NCBI GenBank assembly: GCA_949878885.1
Contig: CATLBN010000014.1
Coordinates: 1 to 48,652, forward strand
DNA from: an uncultured Clostridia bacterium
GTDB lineage: Bacteria > Bacillota > Clostridia > Christensenellales > Borkfalkiaceae
Direction of reading: 5' to 3'
DNA length: 48,652 nt
A program made the translations under genes and the position numbers. The notes beneath the pieces were generated by a model. The model saw only the letters and a program-made list of their open reading frames with translations, made no database searches and was not told the DNA's origin. Shown in pieces: positions 38,980 through 47,074 of the stretch (its first letter is position 1; every line of letters begins with the position of its first letter).

Positions 38980-40375
38980 TTTTAGCTTTTTCCCAATAAA
39001 CGTTTAATTCCAACTCGTTTAAATCCGTCATATTTTTACCGTCGGCGGTAATTTGCCTCTCGCATTCGCAAAATCTTTCCGAAAACTTTTTAACAGAAGC
39101 TTGCAGCGCTTCTTCGCAGTCTACTCCTGCCAACCTGCAAGTGTTAACCGCGGAAAAAAGCACGTCGCCTGCCTCGTCGAAAACCTTTTTTTTATCCCCG
39201 TCCGCCAAAGCGGTTATAAGTTCGGAAAGTTCATCCGCAAGCCTTTCCCCTGCGGATACCGAGGAAAGAAAATCCATTCCGGATTTCGCCGCACGCTTTT
39301 GCACTTTTTGCGCGCGCATACACGCAGGAAAGTTTTTTGGAACAGCCGAAACACTGTCGGAAAAAGTGGTTTGCTCTTTTTCTTTGCGCTTATTGTTTTC
39401 CCAAACGCCCAAAGCTTCACTTTCGCTTTCCGCCTTGTCCGCGCCGAAAATATGCGAATGGCGGAATATAAGTTTTTTAACAACTCTTGTCAACGCGTCG
39501 GCGCCTGTATATTCGCCGCGTTCTTCGGAAAGCACCGAATGAAACGCCGCCTGAAGCAAAACGTCGCCCGTTTCCTCCTCCATATCAAAACCGTCGTCGC
39601 GCTCTATTGCGTCGGCAAGTTCGTAGGCTTCTTCTATAAGATTGCCCTTTATGCTTTTAGAAGTCTGCGCTCTGTCCCAAGGACAGCCGCCGGGCGCGCG
39701 CAAAAGCTTTATCATATATTCAAGGTCGGCATAATCGAATCTCTCTTTTTTAAGAAACTCCCGCTCCTCTACGGCAACCGCGCAATTCAAACCGTAATTT
39801 TTTTGTCTGTCGATTTCGTATATTTTAATAATTTTGCCTAAGTCTCCGCAAACAAAAACGCATAAGCTTTCTTCTCCGAATATATCCGAAAGCTTTGTTT
39901 TTGTTTCGCTTGCGGCATATTCGCCGTCTATATCATAAACAACCGCTGCGCGGCAGCTTTTTAAATTTTTAACGCTATATGCCGAAACTGCGGCATATTC
40001 GGGGGTTAAAAGTTTAGCAACGCTATATGCGTGCGCCGCTTTTGATACACCTTCGAAAACTTTGCAGTTTTTATGTTTTGCCAAAATCAACTTACAGGAT
40101 TCGTTTTCGCATACTGCGCCGTCAACGCAATAGCAAACGTCGCTATCCTTAGCCGCGGCAATAACCGCCGCGGCAAGTTTTTTATTAAGCGTGTCGAAAT
40201 TCCTGCTTTTTTCGTACAGACAATCAAGAGTTTCAAAGTTAAGCCCGTTAAGCGCCCCAAGCCCCGCGCATCTGTTTGTAGAAACCAAAATCTTTTGCGC
40301 GACGTCAAGCTCCGCCTTTGCCCTCAAGCTTAAATCTCCGTCCGTAATGCCCAAACCTATCAGAGTAATTTTCAT
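38960..40375 (-). CDS. yabN: YabN-type protein: degenerate tetrapyrrole methylase fused to MazG
   Basis: A 471-residue fusion. The N-terminal ~220 residues have the start of a tetrapyrrole methylase fold (ITLIGLGITDGDLS), but the usual P-G-x-P motif is replaced by VDGAV, so methylase activity is doubtful. The C-terminal part is MazG-like, a nucleotide pyrophosphohydrolase. It has GGCPWDRAQ, EEAYELADAI and EETGDVLLQ (metal-binding Glu/Asp), and a second MazG-like repeat (RLADELSELITAL, DEAGDVLFSAV). It probably hydrolyses NTPs for housecleaning. Its start overlaps the upstream flippase gene by 71 bases; GGAAAGGG precedes it. The gene order spoVT-yabM-yabN matches B. subtilis. Confidence 0.85.
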   Translation of the reverse strand: MKITLIGLGITDGDLSLRAKAELDVAQKILVSTNRCAGLGALNGLNFETLDCLYEKSRNFDTLNKKLAAAVIAAAKDSDVCYCVDGAVCENESCKLILAKHKNCKVFEGVSKAAHAYSVAKLLTPEYAAVSAYSVKNLKSCRAAVVYDIDGEYAASETKTKLSDIFGEESLCVFVCGDLGKIIKIYEIDRQKNYGLNCAVAVEEREFLKKERFDYADLEYMIKLLRAPGGCPWDRAQTSKSIKGNLIEEAYELADAIERDDGFDMEEETGDVLLQAAFHSVLSEERGEYTGADALTRVVKKLIFRHSHIFGADKAESESEALGVWENNKRKEKEQTTFSDSVSAVPKNFPACMRAQKVQKRAAKSGMDFLSSVSAGERLADELSELITALADGDKKKVFDEAGDVLFSAVNTCRLAGVDCEEALQASVKKFSERFCECERQITADGKNMTDLNELELNVYWEKAKNALKNN

Positions 40376-41690
40376 CGGTTTTACCCTTTCCTTTACCGTT
40401 ATTTACTCTGATAATATACCAAAAATTCATTAAAGTTGCAACCAAATACGCACAATTCGCCGACCAAGCCGCGCCGTTTATGGAAAGAGGCGTAAATTTT
40501 ATAAGCGCCGCAGTAAGCGCAACGCGCAAAATTGCCGTAACCCATTGCGTAACGGTGCTTCTAACAGGTCTTCCAAGCGAAGTTAAACAAGCCGAAGACG
40601 TTTGCACCAGCGACAGCGTTACGGAAGATACCGCCATAATTCGTATTAATTTTATTAGCAGCTCTTTTTCTGCGGTTTGCAGGGAGCCGAATATGATTTT
40701 TGTTGCAAGCGGGGCAAACGCAAACAATACCGCCGCGGCTGGAAAAGAAACCAAAAACGTAATCATAAGCGATTTAAAAGCTTTTTTCTTTGCGCCGGCA
40801 ATATCGCCTTTTTCGGCAAGCGGAGATATTTGCGGCACGCTTGCCGCGGCAAGACCGTACGTTACCGAAACGGGTAAATTTATAATTGTAACCGCGCATC
40901 CCGAATATATGCCGTAAAGCGCTGTGGCGTCGCCTGAAATCTGCCTAAGAAGCCTAACGGCTATAATACTTTCGGCAAGCTGAGAAAGAGGCAGCGCAAT
41001 CGCCGTTAAAGTGAGCGGCACGGTATATTTCAAAATGGACGAAACAGGCACGTTGGGCTGCATATATAGCGGACTTTTGGATTTTTTTCTTAAATACCAA
41101 ACCGCGGCAAACACGGTAGAAAGCACTTCGCTGACGGTAACCGAAAACAAAGTAGAAGCAACGGCAAGCGCAAGATTTTCGCGAAAATAATAGCTTAATG
41201 CAACGCCGAAAGCAACCTTGATAACCTGCTCGGAAATTTCGGTTATCGCTGTCGGATACATATTGCCCCTGCCTTGGAAATAGCCGCGGACCACCGAAAG
41301 CATAGAAACGCAGAACACCGAAGGACACAGCAGTTTACAGCATAAAGTTATAGCCGGCTCGCCCTGAATACCGGCAAGCGCGCTCGATAACATATACATT
41401 AAAAACGTGCCTATAATACCCACGGTGCCGTAAAGATAAAACGCCTGCTTTTCGGCGCCGAAGCCGCGTCCCGACGAAACCAAACGCGCAATACCCGTAG
41501 GTATGCCGGATGCCGAAACGGTAAGCAAAATGCAATACAGGGGATAAACCATTTGGTATATCCCCATCCCTTCCCCGCCCAAAATATTGGTAAGCGGTAT
41601 TCTGTATACCGCCCCAAGCACTTTGGATATAAAACCGCCCAAAGATATAATTACGGCGCCTTTTATAAAAGATTGTTTTTGACTTAGCAT
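40305..41690 (-). CDS. Polysaccharide/lipid flippase of the MATE-like MOP family (YabM/SpoVB type)
   Basis: A 461-residue protein with about 12-14 membrane helices. The start (MLSQKQSFIKGAVIISLGGFISKVLGAVYRIPL) is typical of the SpoVB/MurJ-like MOP flippases of Firmicutes. It probably moves a lipid-linked cell-wall or spore precursor across the membrane. In B. subtilis the gene between spoVT and yabN is yabM. The last helix ends at ~430 (NFWYIIRVNN), followed by a basic C-terminal tail (KGKGKTDENYSDRFGHYGRR) encoded in the overlap with yabN. Starts 15 bases after spoVT. Confidence 0.85.
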   Translation of the reverse strand: MLSQKQSFIKGAVIISLGGFISKVLGAVYRIPLTNILGGEGMGIYQMVYPLYCILLTVSASGIPTGIARLVSSGRGFGAEKQAFYLYGTVGIIGTFLMYMLSSALAGIQGEPAITLCCKLLCPSVFCVSMLSVVRGYFQGRGNMYPTAITEISEQVIKVAFGVALSYYFRENLALAVASTLFSVTVSEVLSTVFAAVWYLRKKSKSPLYMQPNVPVSSILKYTVPLTLTAIALPLSQLAESIIAVRLLRQISGDATALYGIYSGCAVTIINLPVSVTYGLAAASVPQISPLAEKGDIAGAKKKAFKSLMITFLVSFPAAAVLFAFAPLATKIIFGSLQTAEKELLIKLIRIMAVSSVTLSLVQTSSACLTSLGRPVRSTVTQWVTAILRVALTAALIKFTPLSINGAAWSANCAYLVATLMNFWYIIRVNNGKGKGKTDENYSDRFGHYGRRFKLEGKGGA

Positions 41691-41705
41691 ATCAATTTTC
41701 CGTAA

Positions 41706-42251
41706 TCAATCGAATTGCCCCGCAAGTATGTTTGCGCTGAGCTGAGCGAGCTTACAAGCGGCGGCTTCTATTTTTGCACCCTGCTCGCAGGAAACAAGCG
41801 CCACAGCGCCAAGGCAGTCTCCGTTGCACACTATTGGTACGATAATCTGAGCGGTAACGTCGCTCTGCTGGTTGTCGCAAATGGGCACTACGTCGCCGCC
41901 TTCGGAAAGGTTGGCAACATAGCTTTTTCTGTCTTTTAAAATTTCGTCCATTTTATCCGAAAGACTTTTACCGTCAAACTCTCTTTGCCCGCGTCCCGAA
42001 GCATACAAAACTTCGTCGGTATCGCATATTACGGCAATGTGTCCCGATAAATCGGAAAGCGATTTTGCCGTCCCCTCCGAAAATTTTTCAAGCGTGGCTA
42101 TGGGCGAATATTTTTTTAACATAAGCTCGTCCCTGTCGGTAAATATTTCCAACGGGTCGCCCGACTTCAATCTTAAAGTGGACCTTATTTCTTTGGGAAT
42201 AACAACCCTGCCCAACTCGTCTATTCTTCTTACAATTCCTGTTGCTTTCAT
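41706..42251 (-). CDS. spoVT: Stage V sporulation regulator SpoVT
   Basis: A 181-residue transcription factor. Residues 1-50 are an AbrB-type swapped-hairpin DNA-binding domain (KATGIVRRIDELGRVVIPKEI, then RSTLRLKSGDPLEI). Residues ~55-181 are a GAF-like ligand-binding domain (AVICDTDEVLYASG, AQIIVPIV, DCLGAVALVS). SpoVT tunes the forespore SigG regulon. A SigG-like promoter lies 30 bases upstream, and GGAG precedes the start. First gene of an operon with yabM, yabN and dus. Confidence 0.95.
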   Translation of the reverse strand: MKATGIVRRIDELGRVVIPKEIRSTLRLKSGDPLEIFTDRDELMLKKYSPIATLEKFSEGTAKSLSDLSGHIAVICDTDEVLYASGRGQREFDGKSLSDKMDEILKDRKSYVANLSEGGDVVPICDNQQSDVTAQIIVPIVCNGDCLGAVALVSCEQGAKIEAAACKLAQLSANILAGQFD

Positions 42252-42286
42252 AAAACTCCTATTTCAGGCAATAATTGCCGTAAAAG

Positions 42287-42315
42287 AAGTATGTGAAAGT
42301 AAAATTTTGTTATAC
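42287..42315 (-). promoter_or_regulatory. Candidate SigG/SigF promoter of spoVT
   Basis: Minus strand: -35 GTATA (42311-42315), 17 bases, -10 CATACTT (42287-42293). This is close to the forespore consensus and agrees with SigG control of spoVT in B. subtilis. SigG itself is encoded in this window. Confidence 0.45.
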
Positions 42316-42341
42316 AGAAAAAACGCTCTATAAGCAATTTT

Positions 42342-42385
42342 AAAAAATAAACGCGTCGCCGTAAATGCATTGACGGCGACGCGTT
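42342..42385 (-). terminator. Terminator of the spore coat genes
   Basis: A 13-bp perfect stem (AACGCGTCGCCGT with ACGGCGACGCGTT) around a 10-base loop, followed on the minus strand by TATTTTTT. It lies just before the spoVT promoter. Confidence 0.9.
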
Positions 42386-42414
42386 GAGTAAAACATATCA
42401 AAATATAAATTGCG

Positions 42415-42705
42415 CTAAGCTTTAAGCGCGTTTTTCTGTTTTTTAAAAGTAGAATTTGCCTCGTCAATCATATTTTTATTGGCAGGCTTGGGCTCGTAAT
42501 AGCCGCGCGTACTCATTTGGGTATAAATTGAATACTGATTTTCGGCAACGGCTAATAAATTTTCGGAAAATTTTTTGCGCACAGCCTTGGTGCTGCCTTC
42601 AAACAACGCGGTTGTATAAACACCCATAAGCTGTTTTTCCGATTCCAGCATATCCTGCAAAGCATCCTTTTCGTTTAAAGTTACATCGCTTTTTGTAAGT
42701 TTCAT
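42415..42705 (-). CDS. Coat_F family spore coat protein
   Basis: A 96-residue all-helical protein with the Coat_F pattern (LNEKDALQDMLESEKQLMGVY, then YSIYTQMSTRGYYEPKPA). Coat_F proteins are small spore-surface or spore-interior proteins made in sporulation. AGGAGG lies six bases before the start. One base separates it from the preceding gene's stop, so the two are cotranscribed. Regulation by a sporulation sigma factor is likely, but no convincing sigma-E/K promoter was seen. Confidence 0.8.
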   Translation of the reverse strand: MKLTKSDVTLNEKDALQDMLESEKQLMGVYTTALFEGSTKAVRKKFSENLLAVAENQYSIYTQMSTRGYYEPKPANKNMIDEANSTFKKQKNALKA

Positions 42706-42706
42706 T

Positions 42707-42895
42707 TTAACCTCCTATAACGTTTAAAAGCGCGTTATAACGCTGTTCGTGTTCGTCTGCGATTTTCGTCATACAATCGGCAAGGTCTATATCAGTCAAA
42801 GTTTTTGAATAGGCGCGCGCCTTTTTACAGATAAGCCCTTCCGCCGTCAATACGTCGGAAATAAGTTCAAGTTCTTTTGAAGTGAGTTGCTGCAT
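42707..42895 (-). CDS. Small Coat_F-like spore protein
   Basis: A 62-residue helical protein starting MQQLTSKELELISDVLTAEG, with CKKARAYSK and CMTKIADEHEQRYNALL. It resembles the short Coat_F-related proteins paired with full Coat_F genes in clostridia. The frame extends 11 codons upstream, but the ATG at 42895 has GGAGG about eight bases ahead, which settles the start. First gene of a two-gene unit. Confidence 0.78.
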   Translation of the reverse strand: MQQLTSKELELISDVLTAEGLICKKARAYSKTLTDIDLADCMTKIADEHEQRYNALLNVIGG

Positions 42896-42948
42896 AATAT
42901 TTACCTCCGCTTTAATTTTTGACAGCATATAATTTTTTTAAACAGAAA

Positions 42949-42982
42949 GCGCGGCTGTTTTCCCTTTGGGAAACAGCCGCGC
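42949..42982 (-). terminator. Terminator of the hslO-TPR operon
   Basis: A 12-bp perfect outer stem (GCGCGGCTGTTT with AAACAGCCGCGC), with CCC/GGG pairing inside, then TTTCTGTTT on the minus strand. It lies just past the stop of the last gene. Confidence 0.8.
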
Positions 42983-43001
42983 CGCATTATTGTTTATTAT
43001 T

Positions 43002-43838
43002 TCAGTTTTCCGTTTTATCCGAATCCGTAAAAATATCCGGCGAAATACCGCCGTGAGATTTAATAATTTGATAATAAGGGTCATCCGAAAAATCGTGCTC
43101 TTTAGTATATACTCCGCCGAGAGCTTCTATAGCGTATTTAAGCTCCTGAAAATCCACAAACGTAATTCCTTCTCCGTCTATTTTATCAAGCAAATAAGGC
43201 AGCGCGCGCTCGTCGCCGTAAGCGGCAAGATAACTTGCGCGCATAGGTATGTTTTCGTCGTCGGTTCTGAATTCTTTTAATAAAATATTAAAAATATCGT
43301 CGTTTTTTAATACGGTACGCGACATAATTTCCAGCATATACTCACGTTCAACGCCGTTTTCGTAATTTTTAAGCGCTTTTTTTGCAACAAGGTCGGCTTT
43401 TTCTTTAATATAGTCTACGCACCTGTTTTTCAAATCCTCGCTGTCGGCGGCTATAAGCATATCCATATATGTATCCACCGCTCTGTCGTCAGCGCCAAGC
43501 AGGCCCATAGCATAATCGCGCTCGCTTTCGTTGCCGCCAAGCAGAGGCAGCAACTCCCCGGCAAGCGAACGGCTTTCTATCTCGTCGCATAAAAATTCCG
43601 AAACGGGCACGTTTTGTTTAAGGTGCGCTTTAAGGCATTTAATAAGTTCGCCGTCAGTCATTTCGGCATAAAAACCGCGCGGCGTTTTGCCTATAGACTT
43701 TAAAACGGTATCGCCGAAGCGCTTGTAAAGCTTTGGAATTATGTCTTCCCATTCGCTTTCTTTGTGCTTTGAAGCGTTTTTTGCTATATATTCGCTAAGT
43801 TTTTCGTCGAAAATACCGTCAAAATCGTATAATTTCAT
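43002..43838 (-). CDS. Helical-repeat protein, function unknown
   Basis: A 278-residue soluble acidic protein, predicted all-helical. The second half has HEAT-like pairs (DIFNILLKEFR and RASYLAAYGDERALPYLLDKI). No catalytic motif, signal or membrane segment seen. Its start overlaps the stop of the TPR gene (ATGA), which suggests translational coupling and perhaps a complex with the TPR protein. I do not recognise a characterised family. Confidence 0.75.
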   Translation of the reverse strand: MKLYDFDGIFDEKLSEYIAKNASKHKESEWEDIIPKLYKRFGDTVLKSIGKTPRGFYAEMTDGELIKCLKAHLKQNVPVSEFLCDEIESRSLAGELLPLLGGNESERDYAMGLLGADDRAVDTYMDMLIAADSEDLKNRCVDYIKEKADLVAKKALKNYENGVEREYMLEIMSRTVLKNDDIFNILLKEFRTDDENIPMRASYLAAYGDERALPYLLDKIDGEGITFVDFQELKYAIEALGGVYTKEHDFSDDPYYQIIKSHGGISPDIFTDSDKTEN

Positions 43839-45490
43839 AATTCACCCGTAATTCTTTTTATTTTTGCTTCCGAAACGTCAAAGAAGACGCTTATGTTTTT
43901 TTCCGTAACGTCGGCTTCGCGCACGTTGGATTTTATATATATAGCCGCCGCAAGCGCATCTACGTCCTTAGCCGCGTCCAATTTTTCACGCAGTGCAAGT
44001 TTTTTATAAATTTCTTCCGCGGTAGCGGCAAATTCTCTGCCGTGCTCGTCGTCCAATATGCTGAAATGCGCAATTAATCTGGCATACGCGCGTATAAAAT
44101 TTCTTTTTTTATCCCTTCCCAACGCAAGCGCCTGCGTTGTAACACGTTTGTAAACGTTGCAGATAACAACGCCGAAACAGTTAAACTCGTTACGCTCCGC
44201 AAGCGAGCAAAGCAATTCTATTTTAAATCTGTCCGGCAAAAACGCATTTAAAAGCAAATCTCTGACTATTTCGTCCAAATTGGCTTTAACGGCAACCTGC
44301 GCCGCCAAAAGCTGCAATTCGCCCACTTTTACCTCGTATTCGTCAAAACACCACTTTATGCAAGACGATAAATCAAGCTCGGAAGAAAGCTTTTTCGCCG
44401 CGGATTTAGAAAGCCGCATATAGGCGGCAAGCATTTTAAGCGACGATTCGCGCACTTCCTGCGGCAATCTGTAAAAATAACTCAGCTCGCACACGCTGTT
44501 ATTTTCAAGCATTGTCCGCGAAGCGTTATAATAAAATCTTGCCGTTACCGCATCGGGATAAATTGTTACCAATCTGTCGAAAATCGCAAAACTGTCGTCG
44601 TATTTTCCGCAGTTAAACGCTGCAACCGCTTTAAAATACATAATGTTTAAATCGTTTGAAAAATCTTCGGAAAGTTTTAAAAACGTTTGATAAGCTTCGG
44701 CGTGCATTTTATTCTCGCAGCAAACCGTGCCTATTTTATAAAGCCCGTCGTTGTCGGTAATATCCAATTCAAGCAAACGCCTGGCAAGCGCTTTTGCCTC
44801 CTCGGTTTTACCGGCTTCGGTTTTTACGGCGGCAAGCGTAGTTAACGCCTGAACGTCGTCGGGATAATTTTTTAAAATATTAACGCATTCCTGCTCGGCT
44901 TCTTCGGTTTTATCGTCTATAATCTTGCACATTGCAATATAATTGCGAGCCGCAAGATATTTATCGTTTTCTTCGTCGATTTTTTCAAATTCCGCCGCCG
45001 CGTCCGAAAACTCGCCCGCTTTCATAAACTCTATTCCGCTTGAAATAATTTCGCTTACGTCCGCAAGTTTGGGAGGATAAGCAAATTTTAACGGATTTGA
45101 CGCAGACGACATAAAATCTTTCATTATATCCTCGCGCATACCGCTGTCCAAATCTTCCGATTCAACCAACAGCTTATTGTAATAATATGCGGAAAAATGC
45201 TCGTTCCCCAAATTCATAAACGCAACCGCCAAGCCCTCGTAGCACTCGGCGTAATCTTCGTTAGAGGCAACGTCCATATATTTAAACCAGCCGTTAACGC
45301 AATGCTCGTACAACCCCAAATCATCGTAAATTTCGGCGTAAAGCATATAGCTGTCTTCGTCGTTCCCGTCTATTTCGGCGTTTTTATTAAGCATTTTAAG
45401 CGCGCCTATATAGTTGTGATTATCGACCATATCGCAGGCAATGGCAATAAGCCTGTCCGCGCCCAAGTCGATTCTCATAGTTTTTGCCAT
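43835..45490 (-). CDS. TPR protein with TFIIB/cyclin-like C-terminus
   Basis: A 551-residue soluble protein. About eight tetratricopeptide-like helix pairs cover ~10-330 (for example EDSYMLYAEIYDDLGLYEHC, DVQALTTLAAVKTEAGKTEE, FKAVAAFNCGKYDDSFAIFD). A helical middle follows. The last 48 residues (504-551) read AAAIYIKSN, then VTEKNISVFFDVSEAKIKRI, which resembles the second cyclin repeat/helix-turn-helix of archaeal TFB proteins. This may be a DNA- or protein-binding module. It starts three bases after hslO and overlaps the next gene by ATGA. Function unknown. Confidence 0.8.
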   Translation of the reverse strand: MAKTMRIDLGADRLIAIACDMVDNHNYIGALKMLNKNAEIDGNDEDSYMLYAEIYDDLGLYEHCVNGWFKYMDVASNEDYAECYEGLAVAFMNLGNEHFSAYYYNKLLVESEDLDSGMREDIMKDFMSSASNPLKFAYPPKLADVSEIISSGIEFMKAGEFSDAAAEFEKIDEENDKYLAARNYIAMCKIIDDKTEEAEQECVNILKNYPDDVQALTTLAAVKTEAGKTEEAKALARRLLELDITDNDGLYKIGTVCCENKMHAEAYQTFLKLSEDFSNDLNIMYFKAVAAFNCGKYDDSFAIFDRLVTIYPDAVTARFYYNASRTMLENNSVCELSYFYRLPQEVRESSLKMLAAYMRLSKSAAKKLSSELDLSSCIKWCFDEYEVKVGELQLLAAQVAVKANLDEIVRDLLLNAFLPDRFKIELLCSLAERNEFNCFGVVICNVYKRVTTQALALGRDKKRNFIRAYARLIAHFSILDDEHGREFAATAEEIYKKLALREKLDAAKDVDALAAAIYIKSNVREADVTEKNISVFFDVSEAKIKRITGEL

Positions 45491-45493
45491 AGT

Positions 45494-46318
45494 TTAATTC
45501 CCGAAAAGTTTTAAAACGTCTTCTTCTGTAAACGCGTAATCGGTATTGCAGTAGTGGCAATGCACTTTTACGGCGCCCTGCTCTTTAACAATACCTTCCG
45601 CTTCGGCTTTACCGAGCGATAAAACAACTCCCTCTATTTTTTTGCGCGAACAGTTGCATTTATATTCCGGATTTATAATATACGCCGCGCTGTTTTTCAT
45701 TGCGGACGGAAAATATTTTTGCATAATTCCGTCTGCGCCCAAATGCAAAAGCCGATTTGCAAACGGTACAAAACCGCGCATAGTTTTTTCCGCAAGCTCG
45801 GCGTTTTCTTCACGCGTGCCCGGCAAAAGCTGCATTATAATTCCGCCGGCGGCAACGCACGTTCCGTTTTCTATTTTAACGTCTATAACCGCCGCGGTGT
45901 CAATCTGTTCGCTTTTTTGAAAGTACTGCATAAAATTTTCCGAAATATCGCCGCTTTTCAACTCGCAAGTACCCAAAAACGGGCGAGAGTATCCGTCGTC
46001 TTTTATAACCGTCATATTTCCGCCGCGAATGCCGTTTTTAAAACCTTCTGCATAGCCGCGTATATGCCCTGCCTTATCGCCGGAAACGCTTGCGCAGGAA
46101 ACTCCGTCATCCGACTTAATAGTTATGGAAACGGCGCCGTCAGCGCTTTTCAAACAGCCTGCCATAAACGCGCAAGCCGTTAAAAGTCCGCCCAATACCT
46201 GCGAGGAAGCACAATCCAAATTATGAATTTTTATAGCATTTGAAACAAGTTCTGTCGTGTCCAGCACGGAAAGCGAAACTTCGTCGTCATAGACAAGCGT
46301 TCTATATAACTTATTCAT
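45494..46318 (-). CDS. hslO: Redox-regulated chaperone Hsp33
   Basis: A 274-residue holdase chaperone activated by oxidation. The N-terminal domain fits Hsp33 (VSNAIKIHNLDCASSQVLGGLLTA, IRGYAEGFKNG). The C-terminal zinc site is C-N-C followed ~30 residues later by C-H-Y-C, the four cysteines that sense oxidants. CGGAG lies before the start. It lies in an operon between a methyltransferase and a TPR protein. Confidence 0.95.
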   Translation of the reverse strand: MNKLYRTLVYDDEVSLSVLDTTELVSNAIKIHNLDCASSQVLGGLLTACAFMAGCLKSADGAVSITIKSDDGVSCASVSGDKAGHIRGYAEGFKNGIRGGNMTVIKDDGYSRPFLGTCELKSGDISENFMQYFQKSEQIDTAAVIDVKIENGTCVAAGGIIMQLLPGTREENAELAEKTMRGFVPFANRLLHLGADGIMQKYFPSAMKNSAAYIINPEYKCNCSRKKIEGVVLSLGKAEAEGIVKEQGAVKVHCHYCNTDYAFTEEDVLKLFGN

Positions 46319-46333
46319 AACCGCTCCGTTTAA

Positions 46334-47074
46334 TCAAAATTTTTTGCAAATAAAATTAATTCTTTGGGTTTTATCCACGCCGAGGTGCCCTTCCGTCTCA
46401 ACTTTAAATCCGGCGTTTTCAAGCTTTTCAACTATCTGATTTTCCGAATAAATATATTGCGTATGCCGCTCGTCCGCACGCGTATAACTTCCGTCTGAGC
46501 ACTTAGTAAATAAAGTTATATCCATCTCTACGCGGTCTTCAAAAAGCTTGTTAAACCACATATACGCCACGTCGCCCCTATCCTCTGCAAACAGGTTATC
46601 CCCCAGAATATGTTTAAGTTTATACTCCGAACTTATATCGAAAATAAACGCTCCGCCCTTTTTAAGCGCGTCGTAAACACGTTTGAAAGCCAAATCTGTT
46701 TTTTGCGGCGCCACGTAATTTATGCAATCGTTAACGGCGGTTATAAAGTCCGTTTTGCCGTTTAATTTTAGTTTGGCTATATCGCCCTGTAAAAATTCGG
46801 CGCGAACGCCTTCTTTTGCGGCAAGCTCCACGGCCTTGGAAAGCATCTCCGCCGAAACGTCAACGCCTTTCATTTCGTATCCGGCTTTGTAAAAAGCGCG
46901 TGTAAAATAACCGTTGCCGCAGCCCACGTCTGCTCCGCATTTAAAATTACCCAAGCCGCGCAGCTTTTTAATTAAATACTGCGACCATTGTTCATAGCCG
47001 CAGTCGTCGTTTAAATATTCAAAAATACCGCCGAGAGCCGCATACGCCCCCGAATATGCTTTGACTTCGCTCAT
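46334..47074 (-). CDS. Class I SAM-dependent methyltransferase
   Basis: A 246-residue soluble methyltransferase. The SAM-binding motif I is GADVGCGNGYFTRAF, motif II ends in KGVDVSAEML, and FLQGDIAKL and FITAVNDCINY follow. The substrate cannot be told from sequence; the family includes small-molecule and other methylases. Its start overlaps the stop of the upstream membrane protein by ATGA, and it lies 15 bases before hslO. Confidence 0.85.
   Translation of the reverse strand: MSEVKAYSGAYAALGGIFEYLNDDCGYEQWSQYLIKKLRGLGNFKCGADVGCGNGYFTRAFYKAGYEMKGVDVSAEMLSKAVELAAKEGVRAEFLQGDIAKLKLNGKTDFITAVNDCINYVAPQKTDLAFKRVYDALKKGGAFIFDISSEYKLKHILGDNLFAEDRGDVAYMWFNKLFEDRVEMDITLFTKCSDGSYTRADERHTQYIYSENQIVEKLENAGFKVETEGHLGVDKTQRINFICKKF

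Noticed and set aside
39053-39841. 262-codon plus-strand frame opposite yabN
   Set aside because: Lies wholly inside the well-supported yabN gene and shows no domain.
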